The notes beneath the pieces were generated by a model, which saw only the letters and a list, made by a program, of their open reading frames with translations, did not search any database and was not told the DNA's origin. Shown here piece by piece: positions 33,597-45,698 of a stretch of 64,000 bases of DNA (within the stretch, counting starts at the first letter, position 1; each line of letters begins with the position of its first letter). The stretch comes from Kalaharituber pfeilii (lineage: Eukaryota; Ascomycota; Pezizomycetes; Pezizales; Pezizaceae). The DNA lies in the NCBI GenBank assembly GCA_015179045.1, contig WHUZ01000008.1:682001-746000 (forward strand). The letters are read 5' to 3'. The translations under genes were made by a program, and so were the position numbers.

Positions 33597-34697
33597 TTGG
33601 GTAGGCCACGAAGTACCGGTATATCAACATACAATGTCCGATCCGAAGTTCAAAATAACGGTATTTTCGTACTAGCATTTGCTTTATTTTTATTTTTTTT
33701 TTTTTTTGTTCGTTTGTTTGTATATGGGCTTGTAACGAGACTTATCTACGTTTATTTTTAGTACTTATTGATGAGAATTATTCCTGTGCAGCCCTCTCCC
33801 GATTGTTAACAGTTCTGTCTACGCTACTCACTGCTTATTCACCCTTGTTGCAGTGTCGCCGAAGTATATTTACCCGTCTATTAAGCCCTTTACCTTTCAA
33901 ATCATATTCTCCAGCTTCCCATGCCCCCAAACGAGCCTTTCCTATCCTTCTGTATCCGTTCTGCGTGTATTTACAATGTCTCTCAATTTAAGCATACATA
34001 CAACCGATATGTGCATATTATCTCTCCACCAGAGCATATGCTTGTACCGCGTGTATACTGGTATTTTAATTGTTGGAGCCAAAGAGAATTAATCCCGCCC
34101 AAAACAACGGCGCCAGTGGTGGTCAGTGATACGTTGGAAGTTTAATTTTAGCACTTCTAGTTCCTATGTTCTACCCTGGAGGAGTTGATGTTTATAAGTT
34201 AGTATGAGTGGAGGTCCTAATACTCATTCAAATAAAAAATACATTTCTCCTCATGAGCTTCCCTTGGGATATCTTGCAGCAAATTCTCTCAATTTTTAAG
34301 CCATCCTTAGCAATCAGATTGGAAACACCGCCAGAAAGCGAAGGACAGGCTTACTAAACACCAGTTGTGAGCGTTCTATATGCCTCCCCTTGGAATTACT
34401 GTACCTATAACCGAGGCTGCGTGAATCCTTTGCGTTTCTAGTCGTCGGCATGGCCTTATTATAGCGACTAATATAAGTATACACGAGGACTAGAAGAACC
34501 GGCGGTACAATGGGGCTGCGTGAAGACCAGAGAGGTAAAGAACAAGGAGAGGACAGGTATTTATGAGAAATTTGCGTAATCAGAAGGCTGCAGGTCTGTT
34601 TCAGAATGGACCTTATTCTGCTAGTGTCGCTGAGTTCGCGAGGTCATCAGGAACAAGAATTGCAGTTGTTCGTTGTTTTTGTAACGAGGTTGTCATT
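33597..34697. other. NLR 3' flank with no recognised gene
   Basis: AT-rich sequence with a T-run near 33,690 and short open frames that resemble nothing known. It has no counterpart elsewhere in the window. The NLR 3' UTR and polyadenylation site probably lie here, but I cannot place them. Confidence 0.5.
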
Positions 34698-34711
34698 ATA
34701 CCTTCGGAACG

Positions 34712-34768
34712 CCCTGCCATGGCGAGCAGCTGCGAGCGGGGTCACGTGATATATAAAAAAAAAAAAAA
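34712..34768 (+). mobile_element. Short poly(A) retroposon, LINE-tail type
   Basis: A 57-bp insert starting CCCTGCCATGGCGAGCAGCT and ending GGTCACGTGATATAT plus an A-run. It is flanked by a 14-bp direct repeat ATACCTTCGGAACG (34,698-34,711 and 34,769-34,782). The clean, long duplication shows that this very short sequence was a real insertion. Confidence 0.85.
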
Positions 34769-35358
34769 ATACCTTCGGAACGATGTGCACTTTATTTCGT
34801 CATAGGGTAGTCTATTTCCGCAGTGTGCAGTCACTTGACAGCAGCCAGCGACGGCTTGGCAGTACCTGGCCACGCAGCCGTACTTTTACTCTGTGCACTC
34901 GTATGCATGCCAGTTGGGTGATAGCGATTGCGGAGGGACGGCTAACGTAAGCATGCGCTGAAGAAGGCCCCTCCCTCCGACCTGCCTACCCATCCTGGTT
35001 TCGTATACCCATCCGTCCTTCTCCGCCGTTGATCTTTCAGTGCCCGCTTGCACAGGCCTCCGACACTGCCAAAACGAACTCCTCACGTCCTTGCACCCTC
35101 CCCTTCAAGCTCTCTCAGCCTCCGGCTTATTGTTTTTCCCGCAATCAGATCCCGCAATCAGTTCACACGTGCAAGACCCGCGATTCGCATCTTATTTCGT
35201 GCCTGGCTGGTAGCCTGTATCCGTGTAAGCGATTCCCCCCCCCAAAAAAAAAAAAAAAAAAATAAGAGATGATCTTCAGCCGTTCTCGGCAGTGCTGACT
35301 CAACGGCCTTGTGTGCAACCTTCATACCACAGCACCTGTTAATCCGATACGGTTGCCC

Positions 35359-35421
35359 TGCCATGGCTATGGCAAACAGGCCGTTATGTGATATTAAGAG
35401 AGAAAAGAAAAAAAAAAACCC
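35359..35421 (+). mobile_element. Short poly(A) retroposon, LINE-tail type
   Basis: Begins TGCCATGGCTATGG and ends CGTTATGTGATATT, then an A-rich tail. It is flanked by ATACGGTTGCCC / ATATGGTTGCCC (35,347-35,358 and 35,422-35,433; one mismatch). Confidence 0.75.
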
Positions 35422-35600
35422 ATATGGTTGCCCTCGTACCTACCGAGCTGCTTCCATATCCTGCTAAATGAAACTTTCGAATTGCGCAGGCGCGGATCAC
35501 GGGTTGCGCGACATGGATGCAATGTCGTAAGGCGTAGTGGTTTGGCACGGTAGGCGAGCGCGGCAAGTCTGTACGCCAGACACACTTCCAGCAATGGTAA

Positions 35601-36356
35601 TATGGTGCCGGAAGTTAAAAGCGGACATGAAAATTGCGATACAACCAACCCAACGCAAAACCTATCAACAACCACAACATGACATGAATTAAGGTAGAAA
35701 TATCAAAAATCGATAGTATTTGAGACGCTCTATCACTCTATGATTTTTTCATGGCGAAATCTTTATTGGTTGTAAAACTGATAAGGTTCAAAGTTTTTTA
35801 CTTTGTTAGGAAATCTACCAGATGTTACATGCCAGGCCTCATACAAAAATGAATAAGTCATCAAAGGGCTCCCCCTCTCGCACCCACCTGTGGCTCTAAT
35901 TTACATGATTTTCAAAGGCCTCTGTACCATATTGATGACCATCTTTATATGCCTGCATAATACGGAGGCACTTATTATAATAACGCCGAATAGAGATATC
36001 TGAAATAGAAAAAAGAGCCTTGGGTATCGTTTCTCGTAAACCTGCTAAAGAATACTCACAGTTCTCACGAGTATATTTTTTTGCTGCACCCCAAAATAGC
36101 TCTATAAAATTCATTTCACAATGAAATCGAGGGTAAAATAAAACAATATGCCCCTGTGCCTCAATCATTTCTTGTAACTTACCCTTTTGCTCTCTGAATC
36201 TCGCTCATTTGCTAGTAAACGACGTGCACAGTAGATTGCGACCGTGTAAGCGACCTGAAAAGTGCGATTGCTCACAATTCTTACCAGCAATTTAACACAT
36301 ATGGTGCTGCTTACTAATATGGGCTGGCAATGTTCCGCTCTTAACTTCCGGCACCA
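35601..36356 (-). mobile_element. DNA transposon relic with TA target sites
   Basis: A 756-bp element with inverted ends TGGTGCCGGAAGTTAA...(A/G)AGCGGA of about 22 bp, flanked by TA at 35,599 and 36,357. It holds the 3' part of a transposase gene on the minus strand. The TGGTG start is shared with the element at 62,704. It abuts the left end of A2. Confidence 0.8.
35896..36260 (-). pseudogene. Transposase C-terminal fragment
   Basis: The frame reads HIVLFYPRFHCEMNFIE, then LFWGAAKKYTRENCEYSLAG, then LRETIPKALFSIS, typical of the C-terminal part of a fungal Tc1-like DDE transposase family (FYP.FHCE.NFIE carries the third acidic residue). Upstream, YCARRLLANERD is in another frame; one missing T near 36,195 would explain the break. 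The N terminus and most of the catalytic domain are gone. Confidence 0.75.
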
Positions 36357-39300
36357 TAGGCATCGCCTCACCTCGATCACCAGGCTGACGTGCATAAACT
36401 CGCATCTTCGCCCGCATCAGCCACTTGTGCCTGCACTCCACATGCACCAAGTTACGTCACCTGCACGTTGCTTCGTAAATTTTAGTCTGGCAACCTAGTT
36501 ACTGCCCAATCAAGTACTCACTGCCACTTCGCGTTAGTTTTATGAATTTGAAATTCAACCCTCCACAATCGTCAACTCGTCGCTCTCACAACAATAATTT
36601 CATCGCAATTCCATTCGCAACCTCCTGCACACACAACCGCTCCCAGGAGTCTCGATGGTCATATATATCTCAAACGCTTGTATTTCTTTATTTCTCAATT
36701 TCCTTTTTCACTATCGCTTTCGTTCCATGTATATTAACTGCTCCTATCCACCTCCATCTCCATTCCGTCTCAACCTACACCTCTCAAAACTTTCATTGTG
36801 AAGATATAATTATGATCCTTATTGTCCTTCCGTGACCATTGTCTAACATTTCTAGTTTTTCAACTTGAATAAATCTCCATACCATTGCTTTTAACAGTCT
36901 TCCCAATCAGCCAAAACCATTCCATCCTCGTCCACTCCCCAATACATACCTCATTGACCTTTATACCGGCTGTTTCCTTTATATAAAATCTTAACTTTAC
37001 TTGATTTCCTAATCCATGGGACTGATTCAGGCCACTAACATTTTATATCAAGCCCAATCGGGAAAATATTACTAAGTGTAACCCTTCCACCTTAAATAGA
37101 AAACTCAAAAAATTCATCCAGTCTATTCAACCCAGCCGGCAGACCCCCTGCAGATCTATATCTCTGATCGGTGCAAATTGTTTCCATCTCTTCTGCCGTC
37201 GACAGCAGCTGCTCCAGGAGCTTCTCGTAGGCTTGAGCATCAGCAATCTAAACTTCTTCTCAGTTCCCAGATCGTACGCTGTGAAAAAAATCTCCCCTAC
37301 TCTGTTCAGCCCTAATTTTTCCATTTCAATCAATTTGATTGAGTAACTGACCTCATGGCTATCCGAGACTTCGGGTTTGCGTATTGTGGAATTGGGGGTG
37401 CATGGGGTTCAGATCTTCGACTCCTCTGGAAGCGAAGATACCTTATGTAGTCTGAAGAGCGTGGAGGAGGATAGAGCCGAAGAGGAAGGGAAATACAGGA
37501 AGAGGAAGGTCCAGTGGAGGAGTGGGCTTTATCCGAAAGCTCGTGAGTTTGGGTATCTTGTATAGGGAAGCATTTTACTGGACTTTGTGGGCTATTTGTT
37601 CAGTGATCCGTTGGATGTCTGTTGCCTGGAATATGAAGATGAACAATTCAAGAGCGGAATTACACTCTTTTGTCTTAGGGGAAGGATGGTACAGGAAACG
37701 TTATGACCAATTCTCCATCTTAAACTCTGCGGAGGGACCACCGGTAGTTCCATGGGTAATAATGACAGCGGGGTGTGACTGCGAGCGAGAAAAATTGCTT
37801 TTAATCCTCCGTCGAAGGCAGGAGAAGGGAGTAACGAGAGAATTATAACTTGAGATGCAGTGTACATGGTTTGTACTTTCGCTTCGGAGAAGATGTGACG
37901 GATAGGTAGGCCCTTCCTAGTCAAGGAACACCCTAGGACATCTCCAACCGCGGACTCTAGATACTGTTGAGAGCTGATCAGAAATGCACATGATCTCATC
38001 TACCTTTCAAGTGTCAGCAGAAGGAGTGAGGAAGCTGTGTGGACTGGTTCTTTTCAATAAGTACTTGATCGGCTGTGCAGCATGAAGGCCTCTAGCTGAA
38101 ACTTGGGACATGTGACGGGGGGTTTCTTTAGCTCGGCTAGCGAGTCTAAATCTATTGCTAATATGTTAATGTAAACAGTAGAATGTTAAGCCTCTAGACA
38201 ATCTGACATAAAATGAATATCCCAACGGTACCTTAACACTGTCGAATTTTTGTTTTTCTTTAATTCCTCCCTCCCCCCGCTAGCTTTGGTAATTACTCAC
38301 CTTTCCCCATTATAGCATTAGCCAGATCTCACTCTCCGCATTGAAGCCTGTACTGACCGATAAACTACCCCCGTCACCCCCTTGTACCCACCGATTGCTT
38401 CGTTTTTTTTGGCGTATCGACTCGCGCTTTGCATCAACTGTCCAGCAGAGTAAGGCTCCCTTCCCCCGACGATATTGTAAACCTGATCCCTCTGGAGCCC
38501 CCGTGGACACATAAGTTTGAATCCTTGTGGTACCTACCAAGTGCTCGCTTTCAAGAGGTACCCCCCCACACCTTGCTCTGGACTTGGTAGCCCAACTTAG
38601 CCTAGCATCTCTCCGCTACCCATAGTATAGACCAGGATTGTCTAAACTTCCGTTTTTCACAATCAGCATACCCACACTACTCGTATACCCACAGAAGGAC
38701 AGAACCCATTGGTTCGGGATTCACAACCCAACTCAGCGTGGGTTTTCTCCGCCGGGTATGTTATCGATCTGGCCCTTCTGAAACCCCAGTGTACCCAGAT
38801 GCCACTCGTATAAAACCAAAAGATGCTAGTCAACAGGTTTAAGGAAGAAATATAAACTATCGGGCAAGACGAAAACAATAGAGAAATTGAAAAATCAGGG
38901 TCGAGCTGCGAAGGAGTAATTTGCGCGAGCGGCGGAGGTTCCGGCGGAAGTGGTATAGGCCGTAGAAGGTGCGGTAGGAGAGGAGAGTCCTGAATACAAG
39001 TTCCACCACGATGGCAATATTTTATTCTCTATTATCTATTGTATAGTAAGCACATATATTATGTAGTTTGCATCAACTTGCGTGACGAGGTGAAAGGAAA
39101 GGAGCAAATTAGAGAAGTGGAGCTGGGAAGGCGGATGAAGCGAGGGCTGTCGGGGGTGGCTGTCAAAGAGCGTAGGAGAGACAGTAGGAGGGACAGCCTA
39201 TGTAGGAGAGGTGGAGATTGAAGGCTTGCCAGTCCAGTAATCTATCGCACTGTCCTATCATTCCTGTCAATGCCGTTGCTGTTTGAGAGGAGAGAGTTAG

Positions 39301-40880
39301 GAGAGGCGACAAGAGCTGCGGTAGAAGCGACAGGAGAGATTGTGTAAGAGGGAAGGTCTGAGAGCCGAAGCGGTTGTCGAAGGGGCGGTCGGGGAGCGGG
39401 AGAGACAATTGGAGAGCCAGCTGAATGATGGGTGGGGTTGTGAGAGAAGGCTCTCGAAGAGAGTGTCGGCGGGGGGAGGGGGGGCGGGGGTCGAATGTGG
39501 GCATAGCGATGGGCGAGGCAACAAGGGAAACCGCAGCTGAGGCAAGAAGAGCACGTGGGAGAGGCGAGATGGGAGAGATTGTTGGGAGGTGCTGCCAAAA
39601 AGGATTTCGAAGAGGCTGTCCAAGAGGATGTCGGAGGTAAGAGAGGTGATGGAATAGGCGAAAGGAGAAGCGAAGAGGCTGTCGGCGGGGCTTCAAGAAC
39701 GCGAAGTTGTCTTCCTTTGAAATTGACCTCTGCTTTGGCCGAAGTGGAAGGCAGCTATCTCCAGTGATGCGCCATGGAGAGATAGAGAATTGGGGTCCCT
39801 GTTCGATTCTGAGACGGGGAAGCGGCGTGTGATCACGAACCCTGTTCCATTATGATTGAATTCTAGTGGGACCAGCAACGTGATTTAATTGCTGTTTTTT
39901 TTTAAATCCCACATTATATTTTACATTTGGATTCTTTGTCACAGTACGGACTTACATCAATCCCAATTGGAAATAAGTCAGAACGCGCTAAGCGCGTGTC
40001 GCTTGGTTACGAGACTATTCGTGCGACATGTGAAATGTGGAAGGACTGCCAAGAAAACTGGGGAAATCCACAGCTCCGATTACGATAAGGGAGCGCGTGA
40101 CCTACTAGAGCCCTTCAGCTACATATGTATTAAGTCCTCGGCAAATGCACCGGATCTTACACACAATTGAGCCACATGCAGTAGCGTGCGGAGAGCGAGA
40201 AGTTAGGCTCAAGAACTCGTAATTTGTAAGAAACCCTTGGTTTCAAAAACCTTAGATCCTGTGAACCAGTGCACGTCGTATTCACGGGTCAACAGGCTGG
40301 CGGCTCCCGGTTGCTGGGCCTTACTAACGAGACGTCGCTGTATTTATGAAATATGGTATGATGAGAGAGAAACAGCGTTCGGATTACTCAGTACGTAAGT
40401 GCATATATGCCATTTCTACTATTAGAAACATAGATATATGGATGTGTGGTGGTTACCTGAGTAGCAGCTGAATTAATCGCAGCTGGAGCTGAATCATGGA
40501 GTTGTGCTGTTACGTCTGCAGCTGTCTCAATTGCATACATGTGATGCCAATTGGCTGCAGCCGAGCAAGTGCGTTTCAGCTGGTCCCCACTGATGCAACA
40601 GTTCTCAGCTCGCTGCAACCGAGCAGTATATCAGCCTTGATTATTGGATATTTTGTCAATGGATAAAGCCCCAAGTCCCGGGTTCGATGGTATTTACGAA
40701 GCATTCTTTCCCGCGATTCACTATCTGGTAGTCCATACATAGCTGTAAAACTAGGGTCTTTTTGTACAAGGTATGGTCTGTTTATAAGTATACTCTCATT
40801 CGCGGGGGGTTTTACGGTAACACTAAAAAAAATTATGCTGAAAAGAGCACTATGGCCGCTGTCAGAAGATGCACCATTAC

Positions 40881-41282
40881 TAGTGAGCGGCACGAGCCGA
40901 GCCAGCTCGACTGATCTTGAGCTCGAGCCGGCTCGAGCTGGCCTGGCATGAGCTCGAGCTGGCTCGAGCTCAAACGAGCCAAGATCATGCTTGTGTTTTT
41001 CTTGACAGCTCGCTAAAATGCTTAGCCAGTGCAAGGTTTCATAAACTGTAAATACCTAATAAAGTAAAAATTAGAGACTTGGAGCTCATTCTGACCTACC
41101 AACAACTTCGAAATGCACAATTTAGCTGATAGTAGTGAGAAAGATGAAAATCTAGCTTAGTTTAGTTTAGTTTGTCAATATTATGTATATAATCAATCCA
41201 GGCTCGAGCCGAGCTCACTTACTCACGAGCTGGCTCGAGCTCACCCTCCAGCTCGGCTCGAGCTAGCTCGTGCCGCTCACTA
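40881..41282. mobile_element. hAT-like MITE
   Basis: A 402-bp insert with inverted ends TAGTGAGCGGCACGAGC... / ...GCTCGTGCCGCTCACTA and an 8-bp target duplication ACCATTAC (40,873-40,880; 41,283-41,290). The TAGTG terminus and 8-bp duplication are hAT hallmarks. Both ends carry many subterminal GAGCTCGAGC/GGCTCGAGC motifs. The interior is AT-rich and has no transposase. The B copies have the uninterrupted site near 18,785 and 49,340. Confidence 0.88.
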
Positions 41283-42199
41283 ACCATTACTGGCCATTGG
41301 TGGACATGCCCATCAAATGGTTTAGCCTTTTTGCGAACTTGTGATCAGTGAGAATGAGCTGCTAGCAGCTGAAGTAAAGACTGATGCGCACAACCATGGC
41401 GTTCCTGATACAAACAAGGTAGAGAAGGACTTTATACTTGATGCTAGCATTGTGCTAAAATGTAGTTCCAATTAACTATTGCTTAGCTACAGCATACTAG
41501 GATGAAACTATCACTAGTCTTCCAACTTAAACTATTATGCTGTCTTGGTTCAGCTCCTGTCATAGAGCATCCAAATGTTTTTGGTCTATCTGAGAGACAT
41601 CTTCATATACTATCAGTAGATTGCTGCACTCGATGGTTTAGCTCCACCATACTCCGATGCACATGTAGTTCATACTAGTAGAGATAGTTCACTAAACAGC
41701 TAAGCACCAAGGAGAGGAACTAACCAATGTAGTCATTGCAGAGGATACTAGATGTTTTCATAAGGCCTCATATCAGTTAGGACCCACAATTGTGCGTTAT
41801 GTAATATCGCAGGAAACTCGTAAAAGTAACACACAAATGCCTGGACTACGATTCCTATTTCGAGGCTAATTGGTTTTACTGCTTCTCCTGATCGAGTTTG
41901 CAACTTTGAAATGCAGGAGAAGTCTGAGCTACCAAGGGTTTCAGCGATACTGTAGTTACGGTGGGTCAAGGGACGCTCGGGTGTGGTGGTCAATAAGCCC
42001 GTGGGCAATGTATGGCTGGACGCGGCAGCCAGATAGGCAATGCCTTGCCATACATAATATTCAGACTTATTTGAAATTATCAACAGGAGTGGTGTGACTA
42101 GGATGTAGCATATTGAACAACACTTCTTTTTGGTCGTGCTGTGTTTTTTGTAAGACAGAACCTGTCGGCCTTCCCTGGGGGTGTGGGTTATCTCTCAAG

Positions 42200-42207
42200 T
42201 ATTTAAA
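42200..42207 (+). promoter_or_regulatory. TATA-like box upstream of the small Cys-rich ORF (A2)
   Basis: TATTTAAA followed by a CT-rich stretch, the same layout as at 19,800, about 145 nt before the ATG. Confidence 0.5.
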
Positions 42208-42348
42208 CTCCCACAACTTCCCTTCGTTCTATTCTCAAAGCACTAGAATCACCACTGTCTCCAAATCATCAAACTACCAAGCTAGAGCTTCTCCACATCA
42301 ATTAAACGTGAATTCCATCTCATTCTCTCTCCCAACATAAAGAACAAA

Positions 42349-42504
42349 ATGCACAGCGAGATCATCGAAATCGTCAATTACCACGGTGAGGGCAGGCCAG
42401 TTGGTACTTGTGTCAAGTGTGGCAGATCCGGAGTCTGGCTTTATGGGAATAAATGTTCGAATTGTGCTTCGGTATGTCCAAGTAGTGGATCACCTCTCTC
42501 CTGA
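42349..42504 (+). CDS. 51-residue CxxC...CxxC small protein (A2 copy)
   Basis: Starts MHSEIIEIVNYHGEG, contains TCVKCGRSG and KCSNC, and ends CPSSGSPLS. It has the same length and cysteine pattern as the B1 ORF at 19,927. Of the changes between the two, I count about 19 amino-acid replacements against about seven silent ones. The Cys pairs, the GTC..CG.SGV.L.GN frame and the SSG.PL end are kept, so the fold may be constrained while the surface changes quickly. Being inside a repeat, it could be transposon cargo or an ordinary gene caught in duplication. Function is unknown. Confidence 0.5.
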   Translation: MHSEIIEIVNYHGEGRPVGTCVKCGRSGVWLYGNKCSNCASVCPSSGSPLS

Positions 42505-43022
42505 GCGGGTGTTATATTTTTTATTTCACTCATGCTAACAGTAATCAGCATCCACCATAATCTTCGCAAGAGGTTGTTGTGGAGGAGGAGGAGGGGTGTC
42601 CAGATCGACCATGCGAACCATCTGCTAGTGAAAGGAAATCTTGTGTCATGGCAATCTTCTTCTGTTGTCTGTTTTCGCAGGATTCAAGTTGGGCGTTCAG
42701 AGAGCGGTGTGCAGCGAGAGTGTTATGGAGTTTGTTAGTTGTATTCATTCTTTCGGAAAGTGTTGATTATTTCATTTTGCGCATACTCTCTTCTCAGCTC
42801 GTCCGGTCGCAAGGCCTGAGAACAAGATCCAAAGTAAAAAATCTCGTTAGTATTGAAAAACACACGATTGTCATGGCAATGGCAGTGAGATCAAATTTGC
42901 ATGAAAAAACAACAGAGGTGTCACAATAGTGTGATGTATAAATAGTTGCATTCGACGAATTCTGAGTGAGTCCCAGGCAGTGGTTTCGAGACCTTCCTTG
43001 AATTCGACCCTAATATTTGCAT

Positions 43023-43085
43023 CTCTTTTTTTGGGGGGGGTCAGCTAACCCCGCGTACAGGCTATCGGCCAATGGCAGGGACTGC
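43023..43085 (-). mobile_element. Short poly(A) retroposon, LINE-tail type
   Basis: A 63-bp insert (T-run, G-run, then TCAGCTAACCCCGCGTACAG...). It is flanked by a 9-bp direct repeat TATTTGCAT (43,014-43,022 and 43,086-43,094). Confidence 0.75.
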
Positions 43086-43094
43086 TATTTGCAT

Positions 43095-43654
43095 TGGGAT
43101 TATATAGGACATAAGCAGACGGATCTAAGAGGACTACTATTGAATGTGTCCAGGAGCGAACTCAGGAGTGGTGGGTTGATTACAAGTTGCATAAGGCCTT
43201 GTTTCCCGTAGGAAAAGTGCCAAGACTTGAAGCCGGCTTGGAAATCATCGCTATAAGCCTATAATACTGTGCTCGCTACTATTATTTTGTGAAATAATGG
43301 AAATCGATGACTTCCCGTGGGCGCAGATTCACAGATTCACAGAAATTTTTCACAGACGAACAAAAGGAGTTAGGCAACGTAGAATTAAAACTGCATACCT
43401 TGTAATATCTAACCTCAAGACCAAAAATTACATATGTCATCCCCCTCAAATCTACACCGAAATTCACGTCTATGCCAAAATATCTCCGCTTATACAGGTG
43501 ATGGGTTAGAAGAAGCTCTTTTATTAATTATTTGCTTAAGTCTATTAGGTCTTCAAATTTAGTGACAAGGATGAAAACAATCTTATTTGCCTCAAGCAGC
43601 ATTATGAAGTGCTAAAAAGTGGTAGTTGGGTGAGCGATAGGTGTAGATTACTTC
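43095..43654. other. Interval between A2 and B2 with no recognised gene
   Basis: Non-repeated in this window. A 70-codon frame at 43,297-43,509 is open but matches nothing I know, and a similarly open frame lies opposite it. No gene is supported. Confidence 0.45.
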
Positions 43655-43870
43655 GCATGCAATAATGGGTGCATGAAGTACTTGCCTTTGTAGTTCCTTT
43701 CCTTTATTTAATTAGCGCTGGCGCGTGATGTGCTGACAAATTTGAGAATCTGGGAGTCTGAGAATCTTATTTTGTGGTTGCCATCGGAATTGGGGTCTGG
43801 CGCAGAATTTGGACTAGGAATCTGACGGGAATCGATGATCAGAAGTGCTGTAACAGCCAATAGTCATTAC

Positions 43871-45698
43871 TGTCGCTTACCTATTAGTGACCGAGCACCT
43901 ATTAGTGACCGATCTCTTGGCACTCCTCCTCGTACAACTTCTACATGCAATATCTTCGGCGTCAAGCATGCTAGCAACATAAGGTAAATTGCAGAATATA
44001 CAGCAGGTGCACCTGAATATTTGGAGGTTATATGATGGCCACACTATATATACATCTTTTGTAATTCAATAATATGCAGAGCAAGTATAGCATTCTACCC
44101 CCCCCTTGCATAGCGAAGGATAGTATACACTAAATATTATATGACTCTCCTCAACTATAGCTCTTCACACTCTCAAGTGGCTATAGAAGAAGATAGCTAA
44201 CTTAAATGGTAATAGGATAAGGCTGCTCTGAATTTCGGTAGCCTCAAAGCAGTCACTGAAATGGCCGAAAATGCCGGAAGTGCCAAAACTTCCAATATGC
44301 TCTTCTATTACTTGCAACAAGCAACTACATATACTAAAAATAACAGGATTAATAGTTATAAGGCTACTCTTATGATTACGATAGTATGTAATATAATTGG
44401 GAGTGTTGGCTACTAGGAAAACATCCTCAAGAATAGTATAGTATATTTCAGAACTGATAGTATTAATTGCTAGGAAAAATACTCTTATGAGTGCGACAGC
44501 CTCTAGTAGGATAATAGGATTGGTAGACCTAATAGGTATCTATACCAACGATAGTATATAGCCGCAGAATTAGCTGGTATAGAAGTACCCTGACGGCTAT
44601 AATAGCATATACCTAACTGACAGAATTAGTTGATGAAATGACCTTCTTACTATGTCAACATTGATTAGCATATACTATAGTTGATAGAGGAGGTAAGAAT
44701 AATAGTATTACTGCCATACGCATCTATATAGAATGATATAGGGAGCAATACTAACAAAAATTTAGTATTTCTTATAGTAATATAATAAGCGGAATTGTGT
44801 CTGGATATATACTATCCTATAATGACCTGATAGGTATAATTAGCTGCAAGAACTTCTGTCAAAGTAGTTGGTGTCTTGTTATAGGTTCACCGCAACCATA
44901 CGGCGGGCAGTCAGTAGATTCACATATGTAAGTAATATATAAGCTGACAGTACTAGTGACGGTGCTAGTACAGTACCGGCGCTGGCATCGCAGTCACATA
45001 AATGAGTGCTATATGAGCTACGCAGAGGACTAGCATATGTAGAGTACTCAGGACAAGATCTATAGAGAGTAATGGTACTCTGATATTGAAGTAGAAACAA
45101 TTGGCATAAATTTATGCTTGCTGATAGAATATAGCAATTAAAGAATTGGTTCATCATATATCTACTACTTTAGTTATATAAAACACTATTGATTATATCA
45201 AGAGCATAGAAATGCTGCTTTTAGAGTGGTATATTGGTTGCAGTGGAGTATATTATGTGTGCAGCAGGACATACTGGCAGCTTTAGCACTTCCGGCACTT
45301 TCGGATATTTTGGTAACTGCTTTTGAGGCTACAGAAATCTACAGTGACTTATCCTAGGATCATTTAGGTAAGCTACCCTTCTTCTATAGTCACTTAAAAG
45401 TACGAAGAGCTATAGTTGAGGATAGTCATATAGTATTTAGTATATGCTATCCTTTGCTATGCAAGGGGGGGTAGAATGCTATACCTTCTCTACATATCAT
45501 TGAATTACAAAAGGTGTATATATAGTGTGGCCATCAAATATCCTCCAAATGTTCAGGCATGCCTGCTGTATATTGTGCAATTTACCTTATGTTGCTAGCA
45601 TGCCTGACGCCGAAGATATTGCATGTGGAAGTTGTACGAGGAGGAGTGCCAAGAGATCGGTCACTAATAGGTGCTCGGTCACTAATAGGTAAGCGACA
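43871..45698. mobile_element. Fold-back element, ~425-bp inverted repeats and 21-bp target duplication
   Basis: A 1,828-bp insertion whose ends start TGTCGCTTACCTATTAGTGA. The inverted repeats extend about 425 bp inward at roughly 90% identity. Each end carries a 16-bp motif ACCTATTAGTGACCGA twice in tandem, two bases apart. The target GTAACAGCCA...TCATTAC (21 bp) is perfectly duplicated (43,850-43,870 and 45,699-45,719), and single copies stand at the empty sites in A1 (about 8,090) and B1 (about 14,840). The ~980-bp interior is AT-rich with recurrent TAGTAT motifs and has no convincing ORF. It must have been mobilised in trans. I cannot assign it to a named superfamily. Confidence 0.9.

Larger units (their letters stand above)
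36358..42900 (+). repeat. Large repeat family A, copy A2
   Basis: Direct counterpart of A1, longer at the 3' side. It continues through regions shared with B (41,280-42,830) to the small Cys-rich ORF. It lacks the 206-bp retroposon and Tc1-like element of A1, so it preserves their empty sites, but it carries a hAT-like MITE. Its modules are at about 38,370-38,800 and its GC-rich stretch at about 39,090-39,690. Confidence 0.82.

Noticed and set aside
32001..33634. Long minus-strand frames opposite the ankyrin array
   Set aside because: They arise because the 99-bp unit is a multiple of three and highly repeated, so an open antisense frame is carried through every unit. No domain is recognisable.
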